Below the pieces are notes generated by a model, which was given only the letters and a program-made list of their open reading frames with translations, was not told the origin of the DNA and did no database searches. Shown one piece after another: positions 1 through 5,111 of a stretch of 5,111 bases of DNA. Source of the DNA: Ignavibacteria bacterium. Lineage in GTDB: Bacteria > Bacteroidota > Ignavibacteria > Ignavibacteriales > Melioribacteraceae. Position 1 is the stretch's first letter, and every line of letters starts with the position of its first letter. The stretch is taken from positions 1-5,111 of the forward strand of contig DSBF01000438.1 of assembly GCA_011049495.1 (NCBI GenBank), written 5' to 3'. The position numbers were made by a program, and so were the translations under genes.

Positions 1-1
1 T

Positions 2-2365
2 ACTGTGAACGACGGCAAATATGGTTTACACGTATTAATTCTGTTCGATGATTTGGAAGTTGAGAAAAAAGATATTGTAAATGACTTTCTTACTATTGTG
101 TTTGAATCAAAGGATCGATTTGATTCCTCTTCCAATCCTTTACCTTGTAAATTCGGCTTACCCGAAATAATAAATAAGTTAGATTCTTTCGGTTACGATT
201 ACATATTTATACCGGCTCATGTTGATAACGACAAAGGCTTTTTTAAGTCCTTTAGTTCTGTTACCTACAAAAAATTTATTGAAAAGAATTACTTCCGTGA
301 TAAAATAGTAGCGTTCCAAAACATTAATGAGAGTTCAAAACGAAATTTTGAAGCCGCATTAAACGAAGTGTACGGCGATTCATACCGCTCCCATATCCCT
401 GCTTATGTAACATACTCAGATGCAAAAAAGATAGAAGAATTAGGCAAAAATCCTCACTATGTTAAACTTGGCTGCTATGATTTCAAAACGCTCAAGTTTG
501 CGTTCTTGAATCACGAATTAAGACTCAGTTCAGGTTATCAAGATGATAAATATCCTTTAATAAAATCAGTTCAAATCGAGTCCGGTAATTTTATTAAAAG
601 ATTTGAAACGCAGTTTAACCGCTCACTTAACACGATAATCGGTATTAGAGGCAGCGGCAAATCAACAGTTCTAGAATTAATCAGATGGTGTTTCGGTTTA
701 CAACCGAATGAAGATGACAAATATAAAGAGCAGATAATTAAGAATGCTTTAGGCAATAGCGGTAAAGTAACAGTGAATATTATTTCAAAAGATGGATACG
801 AATATAAAATAGAAAAATATGCGGGGGATAATTACGAAAAGGTCTTTAACGATAAAAATGAGTTAACTCAATTAAAAGCATTAAGCGGCTTGTTTAATTT
901 GAGTTACTACGGACAGAGGGATTTAGCAAAAATTTCACAAGATTATGGGAAAATTTCTATAATAGATGATTTTATAAAAGATGAAATTGATTCCTTACGC
1001 AAAAAGGAAAAAACTATTCTAAGTACTTTAGATGAGTTGATCAACGACTTAAAAAATAACCAAAAATTTAATTATGATATTGAACAGCTTAAAGAGGAAC
1101 TTGAAGTAAAATCAGAGCAAAAAAGAAAATTTGAAGAAAAGAAAGCCGATACTGTTTTTAAAGAACAAGCGAACTATGAGAAAGACAATATTAAGATTGA
1201 TCAAATCAAATCAATTTTTGAGGAAATAAAAAATGAACTTGGTAGTTTTAAAACGCATGTTCTAGAAAATTTTGATTCGGTCTCCAAAATGAAATTTAAC
1301 GTGCTGAAATCATCAGACGTAGATTTTATCAATGCTTTTCGTAAAAATATCATAACTCTAATTGGCGATCTCGAAAAATTAATAAACGATTCAATTCATA
1401 ATTATCCGGAACAATTCAAAAGTTTTTTAGAGAACATGGAGAAAGTAAAAGAAAAAACCAGACAGCTTTCTGAAGAGTTCAATAAAGACAATATTGATAG
1501 TAATTTTTATTTCACCCTTGAAAAGGATATAGAAAAAATTCGCATTAAAATTAATACCCTTGACAATATTAATAAGAAAATAAGAAACATTAAAAATGAG
1601 CTTGATAATAAAATTGTCGAACTTACAAAAGTCCGACGCGATATTTACTCTATTAGACTGAAGAAGGCAAAAGAACTTGAGAGCAAGATAAATTTTGTAC
1701 AACTCGATGTTATTTATCGCGATAATGAAGAATCTTTTCTAGAATTTCTTTCCGACAGGTTGAGCGGTAAAAGAATATCTAAACAAAAATCTGAAAAGTT
1801 AATAAAAAAATATAAAAGCGGTTATGAAATTGTTAAAGCGGTTGAAGGCTCAGACGATGAATTTAATGATATCTTAACTCCTACTGAAACATTTTCACTT
1901 CGAGAAAGAATAGAGAAATATTACCATGACTTTTTTACATTTCAGCCGGATGATAGACTGAATATTAAATATAAATCGCATGAAGCATTTAAGGAGTTCA
2001 AACATCTTTCAATCGGTCAACGTGCAGCGGCGCTGCTTGGTATAATTTTAAGCGAAGGATGTGATCCCTTAATTATTGATCAACCGGAGGATGATATTGA
2101 TAACAACACTCTTTATGAAGGTATTATTCACCTTTTGCACGAACAGAAGAACAGCCGTCAATTTATTTTAGCAACTCACAACTCAAATATTGTTGTATTA
2201 GGAGATAGTGAAAATGTTATAATCTGTCATTCGGATAAAGATGAGTTTAAAGGAACTAATAATAGTATTGATACGCTTTCGGTTCAACACGAAATTATTA
2301 ATATTATGGAAGGCGGAAAAGATGCATTCGAAAAGAGAAAGTTAATTTATCAATTATGGAGCTAA
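2..2365 (+). CDS. TrlF-type PHP-domain/SMC-like ABC ATPase, 5'-truncated by the window edge
   Basis: The reading frame is open to the left edge, so the GTG at position 5 is probably an internal valine and the true start lies upstream. Residues are counted from that GTG. Residues 1-170 look like the later part of a PHP phosphoesterase domain: His9 in the HVLILFD strand, His72 in PAHVD, and an SDAKK segment at 138-142 where PHP proteins usually have SDAH. The ABC-type ATPase follows: Walker A GIRGSGKST (213-221, Lys219), Q-loop YYGQRDL (Gln304), charged helical coiled-coil arms at about 325-410 and 440-562, signature-like LSIGQR (668-673), Walker B LIIDQPEDDID (689-699, catalytic Glu695) and H-loop ATHN (His725). 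The QPEDD Walker B is typical of the PrrC/RloC/OLD-like conflict ATPases. The TrlF assignment rests on remembered family architecture; roughly 90-120 N-terminal residues should be missing. The protein is probably a cytoplasmic, nucleic-acid-directed defence ATPase, but its reaction is unknown. It is closely linked to the next gene. The ATPase call is near certain and the PHP/TrlF call is good. Confidence 0.88.
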   Translation, partial: TVNDGKYGLHVLILFDDLEVEKKDIVNDFLTIVFESKDRFDSSSNPLPCKFGLPEIINKLDSFGYDYIFIPAHVDNDKGFFKSFSSVTYKKFIEKNYFRDKIVAFQNINESSKRNFEAALNEVYGDSYRSHIPAYVTYSDAKKIEELGKNPHYVKLGCYDFKTLKFAFLNHELRLSSGYQDDKYPLIKSVQIESGNFIKRFETQFNRSLNTIIGIRGSGKSTVLELIRWCFGLQPNEDDKYKEQIIKNALGNSGKVTVNIISKDGYEYKIEKYAGDNYEKVFNDKNELTQLKALSGLFNLSYYGQRDLAKISQDYGKISIIDDFIKDEIDSLRKKEKTILSTLDELINDLKNNQKFNYDIEQLKEELEVKSEQKRKFEEKKADTVFKEQANYEKDNIKIDQIKSIFEEIKNELGSFKTHVLENFDSVSKMKFNVLKSSDVDFINAFRKNIITLIGDLEKLINDSIHNYPEQFKSFLENMEKVKEKTRQLSEEFNKDNIDSNFYFTLEKDIEKIRIKINTLDNINKKIRNIKNELDNKIVELTKVRRDIYSIRLKKAKELESKINFVQLDVIYRDNEESFLEFLSDRLSGKRISKQKSEKLIKKYKSGYEIVKAVEGSDDEFNDILTPTETFSLRERIEKYYHDFFTFQPDDRLNIKYKSHEAFKEFKHLSIGQRAAALLGIILSEGCDPLIIDQPEDDIDNNTLYEGIIHLLHEQKNSRQFILATHNSNIVVLGDSENVIICHSDKDEFKGTNNSIDTLSVQHEIINIMEGGKDAFEKRKLIYQLWS
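2358..2361 (+). promoter_or_regulatory. Ribosome binding site of the AlbA_2 gene, inside the end of the ATPase gene
   Basis: A GGAG lies five bases before the ATG at 2367 and overlaps the last codons of the upstream ATPase gene. The upstream stop TAA (2363-2365) is one base from the ATG. The arrangement implies translational coupling of the two genes on one transcript and supports this ATG as the start. Confidence 0.7.
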
Positions 2366-2366
2366 T

Positions 2367-3539
2367 ATGAATTGTATTGAATTATTGGAATTTCTGAATA
2401 AAGGCGAAGATTCTTCACAGCAGTTTAAAGAAAATTTTAAATCGATTGATAAGCTTGCTGTTGAAATAGCTGCATTTGCTAATTCAAGCGGTGGAATTAT
2501 TTTTATTGGCGTTGACAACGAGGGAAACTTGATTGGTCTTGAAAAAGATGATATAGAAAGGTTAAATGGATGGATATCAAACGCTACTTCGCAAAAGATT
2601 GATCCGCCGATCTTTGTTAAATCAGAAATCTTAATTTGCAATGATAAAAGAATAATGGTTCTTAATATCCCTCGAGGCACAAACAAACCGTATGCCTTTA
2701 ATAAAACAGAATTTTGGGTAAAAAATGCCGGCGATAAAAGACGCGCTTCAAGAGAAGAATTATTTCGTTTACTTCAATCATCGAAGATGGTTTACTCGGA
2801 TGAGATGGAAACGGATGCCGTTTTTGATGACTTTGATGTGAATTATTTTGTTGAATATTATGCATCAGCCTATGATGAAAAAATTGAATTTTCTGAAATT
2901 CCACAGAAGGGTTTATTGGAAAATTTAAGGCTGCTCAAAAAAAATCACCTTACTCTGGCTGGTCTTCTATTGTTTGGGAAAAATCCGGAACGTATTAAGC
3001 CACAATTTAATATTAAGGCTACATATTATAACGGAAATGATGTTTCCGTGAGTAAATTTATTGACTCGGAAGAAATCAATGGTAAAATAATCGATGAATT
3101 TCAAAAGGGAATTGTTTTTATTGAAAGGAATTTACGGAGAGTACAGAAGGATAATAATTTTAATGCACCCGGAGAGCTGGAAATTCCTAAAGAAGCCTTT
3201 TCCGAAATTTTAGCAAATGCGTTAGTTCATAGAGACTATTTTATCAATTCATCAGTTTATATCAATTTGTTTTTGGACAGATTAGAGATTGTAAGCCCCG
3301 GACTCTTGCCTAATACATTAAACGAAGAAAATATTAAGCTTGGGATACACATAGCGCGTAATCCTATTTTACTTTCTGTGCTGGAAAAGGAAAAAAAGTT
3401 CAGCTACAAAGGCAGAGGCAGCGGAATTCCACGTGTTATCAGGTTGTGCAATGAAGCGAAAATTAACATTACATTAGTAAACGATGTTTCAAGACAACAA
3501 TTCAAAGTTGTCTTTGCTAGAAATGTTCCAGTATCGTAG
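2367..3539 (+). CDS. Schlafen AlbA_2 domain / GHKL ATPase (HATPase_c_4) protein
   Basis: This complete 390-residue protein has two recognisable domains. Residues about 8-135 form a Schlafen-type AlbA_2 domain: GEDSSQQFKENF (13-24), the glycine-rich strand AFANSSGGIIFIGVD (36-50) and a closing segment FWVKNAGDKRRASREE (116-131). Residues about 275-365 carry GHKL-type ATP-binding motifs: EILANALVHRDY (280-291, Asn284 as the expected Mg-ATP ligand), DRLEIVSPGLLP (304-315) and GRGSGIPR (349-356). The protein stops soon after the GHKL motifs, so the C-terminal winged helix found in many relatives appears to be absent. Family members are often annotated as ATP-binding or transcriptional regulator-like proteins, and some (RloF-like) sit inside restriction loci; Schlafen domains can bind or cut RNA in other proteins. 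The start is fixed by the GGAG and the one-base gap after the upstream stop. Its probable partner is the TrlF-type ATPase. The molecular function is not known; a regulator rather than an effector is equally possible. Confidence 0.88.
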   Translation: MNCIELLEFLNKGEDSSQQFKENFKSIDKLAVEIAAFANSSGGIIFIGVDNEGNLIGLEKDDIERLNGWISNATSQKIDPPIFVKSEILICNDKRIMVLNIPRGTNKPYAFNKTEFWVKNAGDKRRASREELFRLLQSSKMVYSDEMETDAVFDDFDVNYFVEYYASAYDEKIEFSEIPQKGLLENLRLLKKNHLTLAGLLLFGKNPERIKPQFNIKATYYNGNDVSVSKFIDSEEINGKIIDEFQKGIVFIERNLRRVQKDNNFNAPGELEIPKEAFSEILANALVHRDYFINSSVYINLFLDRLEIVSPGLLPNTLNEENIKLGIHIARNPILLSVLEKEKKFSYKGRGSGIPRVIRLCNEAKINITLVNDVSRQQFKVVFARNVPVS

Positions 3540-3573
3540 TTGTAGTAATTGATGTGATACTTAAACAAAATAA

Positions 3574-3729
3574 GATGTAACTTCTATACTGCCAATTCTA
3601 ATCGACGAAATCGACAAAGTATTAGCCGGGCATTACGGTTTTACGGAAGAGGAATTGGACTTTATAATAAACTACGATATAAAGTACAGGATGGGAAAAG
3701 AATTAAACGCTGAGAGTGAGGAGGAGTAA
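3574..3729 (+). pseudogene. 3' remnant of a type II (Eco57I/type IIG-like) restriction-modification methylase
   Basis: A frame open from just after a TAA at 3571-3573 to a TAA at 3727-3729 encodes a short peptide. From about 3589 it contains IDEIDKVLAGHYGFTEEEL followed by DFIINYDIKYRMGKEL. I recognise this as the conserved extreme C-terminus of large Eco57I/type IIG-like N6-adenine methylase or restriction proteins, which usually exceed 800 residues. There is no start codon with a ribosome site and no catalytic NPPY motif, and everything upstream of about 3589 is gone, replaced within 50 bases by the end of the AlbA_2 gene. It is therefore a gene remnant, not a small gene. Its stop codon overlaps the ATG of dinD (TAATG), so the lost gene and dinD were once adjacent and coupled. 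The recognition is from memory of the family; an alignment would settle it. Confidence 0.72.
3719..3724 (+). promoter_or_regulatory. Strong Shine-Dalgarno of dinD, embedded in the methylase remnant
   Basis: A perfect AGGAGG ends four bases before the ATG at 3729. It lies in the GAG-rich last codons of the methylase remnant. It fixes the dinD start and offers a reason why this part of the lost gene was retained. Confidence 0.75.
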
Positions 3730-4592
3730 TGAAAAAAGAAGTAATTAAATCACTTGCAGAAAATTTCGATTCTTATGCAAATAAAACGGAAAACAACATA
3801 GAATTCTGGTTTGCCCGGGATTTGCAGCATCTGCTTGGTTATACGAAGTGGGATAACTTTTTAAAAGTAATAAATAAAGCAAAAACCGCTTGCGAAACAT
3901 CCGGTCACGAAATAGAAGACCATTTTGCCGACGTCGGGAAAATGGTCACAATCGGTTCGGGAACCGAACGCGAAATTGATGATATTATGCTAACTCGGTT
4001 TGCCTGCTATTTAATTGCTCAAAACGGTGACCCCAAAAAGGAAGCTATAGCTTTTGCCCAAAATTACTTTGCAATACAAACCCGCAAATTTGAATTAGTT
4101 GAAAAACGAATCAAGGATTGGGAACGTCTCCAAGCACGTCAAAAACTTACATTATCCGAAAAAGAACTTTCGGAATTGATTTATGAACGAACCGGTAATG
4201 AAAAAGATTTTGGACTTATTCGCAGTCAAGGCGATAAAGCTTTATTCGGCTACTCAACATCCCAAATGAAAAAGAGACTTGGTGTAAAATCAAACAAACC
4301 ATTGGCAGATTTCCTTCCGACCATAACCATTAAAGTAAAAGATTTTCCAACGGAAATAACAATATTTAATGTAAAGGACAAGCATATTGACAAAGGCAAC
4401 CGCATCGCGTGGGAGCATATTAGAAACAATAAAAGTGTTAGAAAACTCTTAATTGAACGCGGGATTATTCCTGAAGATTTACCTGCAGAAGAAGATATTA
4501 AAAAACTTGAAAGGCGGGTTAAAACGGAAGATAAAAAAATCCAAAAGAACCCTGATAAACTTGAGAATAGAGAGAATAAAAGAGAAAAGTAG
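3729..4592 (+). CDS. dinD: DNA damage-inducible protein D family (DinD)
   Basis: This complete 287-residue protein is slightly longer than E. coli DinD (about 274). Residues about 24-120 form a BRO-N-like domain with the hallmark segment FWFARDLQHLLGYTKWDNF (26-44), then DIMLTRFACYLIAQNGDPKK (85-104). The middle has a basic helical stretch and LSELIYERTGNEKDFG (148-162). The C-terminal part shows the conserved HIRNNKSVRKLLIERGI (230-246) and EEDIKKLERRV (254-264), ending in a Lys/Glu/Asn-rich tail. In E. coli, DinD is a LexA-controlled protein reported to inhibit RecA-mediated strand exchange; relatives are frequent inside type I restriction-modification loci and mobile islands. Here the ATG overlaps the stop of the methylase remnant and has its own AGGAGG. 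I see no E. coli-type LexA box (CTGT-N8-ACAG) in the 189 bases upstream, so SOS control is not evident. Expression may come by read-through from the TrlF/AlbA_2 genes. The family call is strong; a role in defence is inferred from context. Confidence 0.93.
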   Translation: MKKEVIKSLAENFDSYANKTENNIEFWFARDLQHLLGYTKWDNFLKVINKAKTACETSGHEIEDHFADVGKMVTIGSGTEREIDDIMLTRFACYLIAQNGDPKKEAIAFAQNYFAIQTRKFELVEKRIKDWERLQARQKLTLSEKELSELIYERTGNEKDFGLIRSQGDKALFGYSTSQMKKRLGVKSNKPLADFLPTITIKVKDFPTEITIFNVKDKHIDKGNRIAWEHIRNNKSVRKLLIERGIIPEDLPAEEDIKKLERRVKTEDKKIQKNPDKLENRENKREK

Positions 4593-4730
4593 TCTCAATT
4601 CCTTATAATAAAATTAATTGTGGATCCGGAGGGATTTGCATCTGCTGCCGGATTCTAGACTTCATTAATGTGACTGATGCAACTATTGCCTTAACTTAGG
4701 TTGTGCCAAGTCTAATACTTGATAAATTCT
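4593..4730. other. Intergenic gap with overlapping inverted repeats, no gene recognised
   Basis: This 138-base gap lies between dinD and the DprA-like gene. No frame on either strand gives a recognisable protein. Two inverted repeats interleave: GGATCCGG at 4622-4629 with CCGGATTC at 4648-4655 (eight pairs, one of them G-U, 18-base loop), and TTGCATC at 4636-4642 with GATGCAA at 4676-4682 (seven pairs, 33-base loop). Neither is followed by a run of T, so neither is a standard intrinsic terminator. No good sigma-70 promoter is visible: a TTAACT at 4691 and TAATAC at 4713 are the best boxes and both are poor. Confidence 0.4.
4622..4655 (+). repeat. GC-richer hairpin after dinD
   Basis: An inverted repeat of eight pairs (one G-U) around an 18-base loop stands out from the A/T-rich surroundings 29 bases after the dinD stop. 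It could be a transcript-end stabiliser or a factor-dependent terminator element. The missing T-run argues against a simple intrinsic terminator. Confidence 0.35.
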
Positions 4731-5111
4731 ATGTCCGACGAAAAAATTTTCAATAAATATTACTATTTGGGAAATAGAGAAATTATTAATCATTACAAAG
4801 TAGGTTTTCTCTGTTCCCGCAAAGTGCCTGCTGAAAAAATTCTGAACATTTATGATTGGGCAATTGAACAGAGAGAAAAAGGTGTCTGCGTTGTTTCCGG
4901 TTTTCATTCAAAAATTGAAAAAGACGTTTTTCACTATCTAAGCAAAGGGAAGCAGCCAATAATATTAGTTTTGGCAAGAGGCATGTTTTTAAGATTGCCT
5001 GGTGAATTAAGAAAACTTGTTGCTGACAATAAATTGTTGATAATAACTGAATTTGAAAAATCAATAAAGAGAGTAAACGCAAGAACCGCTTTCAAACGTA
5101 ATGAATTGATA
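4731..5111 (+). CDS. DprA/Smf-like Rossmann (SLOG) protein, 3' end beyond the window
   Basis: An ATG opens a frame that stays open for 127 codons to the right edge. An in-frame stop at 4713-4715 limits the start to this ATG or a TTG at 4719; neither has a clear Shine-Dalgarno, and the ATG is preferred. Visible features are an LGN motif (13-15), GFLCSRKVPAEKIL (25-38), a long helix, then VVSGFHSKIEKDVFHYL (54-70), the strand QPIILVLARGM (75-85), and KRVNARTAFKRNELI (113-127). The CSRK, GFHS-x-x-EK, ARG and A-x-x-RNE blocks match stand-alone DprA-like nucleotide-binding proteins of about 200-250 residues that are often found near restriction-modification genes. They share the DprA Rossmann fold but not the full competence protein, so they may sense a nucleotide or bind single-stranded DNA rather than load RecA. 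The predicted C-terminal half, normally with a GSKT-like segment, lies outside the window. Co-orientation with dinD, itself linked to RecA control, is suggestive but unproven. Confidence 0.83.
   Translation, partial: MSDEKIFNKYYYLGNREIINHYKVGFLCSRKVPAEKILNIYDWAIEQREKGVCVVSGFHSKIEKDVFHYLSKGKQPIILVLARGMFLRLPGELRKLVADNKLLIITEFEKSIKRVNARTAFKRNELI

Noticed and set aside
5..7. GTG as the true start of the ATPase gene
   Set aside because: The frame is open to the left edge, no ribosome site can be seen, and the protein begins in the middle of a PHP-like domain, so it is almost certainly an internal codon.
571..2904. Minus-strand open frames inside the ATPase and AlbA_2 genes
   Set aside because: They are hydrophobic or low-complexity translations antisense to well-supported domains, with no ribosome sites or family resemblance.
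3549..3561. Possible extended -10 promoter (TG-T-GATACT) ahead of dinD
   Set aside because: No matching -35 box at proper spacing and only a partial -10 match; too weak to annotate.
3953..3966. Palindrome CGGTTC-GG-GAACCG inside dinD, resembling a regulatory operator
   Set aside because: It lies within conserved coding sequence well after the start codon and does not match a known LexA box; probably chance.
4560..4599. TTGAGA/TCTCAA inverted repeat across the dinD stop as a terminator
   Set aside because: Six A/T-rich pairs with a 26-base loop and no T-run; not a credible terminator.
4622..4659. GGATCC (BamHI) and TCTAGA (XbaI) sites close together, suggesting cloning-vector sequence
   Set aside because: Only two short hexamers, with no linker or vector sequence around them; coincidence is more likely.
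4683..5082. Two overlapping minus-strand open frames opposite the right-hand gene
   Set aside because: They lie antisense to a clear DprA-like coding frame and have no recognisable domains; they are shadows.

Overview
The window is an A+T-rich stretch of bacterial DNA, and every gene I can support lies on the + strand. The order is: (i) the 3' part of a PHP-domain/SMC-like ABC ATPase gene of the TrlF type, cut by the left edge; (ii) a Schlafen-AlbA_2/GHKL ATPase gene that follows after a single base; (iii) a roughly 50-codon remnant of the C-terminus of a type II (Eco57I/type IIG-like) restriction-modification methylase; (iv) a complete dinD-type gene whose ATG overlaps the stop codon of that remnant; (v) a 138-base gap with inverted repeats; and (vi) the 5' part of a DprA/Smf-like (SLOG fold) gene cut by the right edge. 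The low G+C, the Lys/Asn/Ile-rich proteins and the recalled look of the homologues suggest a member of the Bacteroidota/Ignavibacteriota neighbourhood. That is a weak inference, because nothing here is a phylogenetic marker.

The region reads as a defence or mobile-gene island. TrlF-type ATPases, AlbA_2 proteins, DinD and stand-alone DprA-like proteins are all families that recur beside restriction-modification genes. The methylase remnant shows directly that a restriction-modification gene once stood immediately upstream of dinD. The simplest history is that a TrlF/AlbA_2 cassette replaced or interrupted that gene, leaving only its 3' end. That 3' end still carries the Shine-Dalgarno sequence for dinD.

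The most promising candidate system is the TrlF-Schlafen gene pair. The two genes are translationally coupled. Each protein joins a nucleotide-driven ATPase (ABC type or GHKL type) to a domain from a nucleic-acid- or phosphoester-cleaving superfamily (PHP or AlbA_2/Schlafen). A nucleic-acid-targeting anti-phage role is an inference from domain content and neighbourhood; nothing in the sequence proves it.

No tRNA, rRNA, CRISPR array, insertion sequence or convincing intrinsic terminator was seen. Apart from the gaps at 3540-3728 and 4593-4730, the window is coding.
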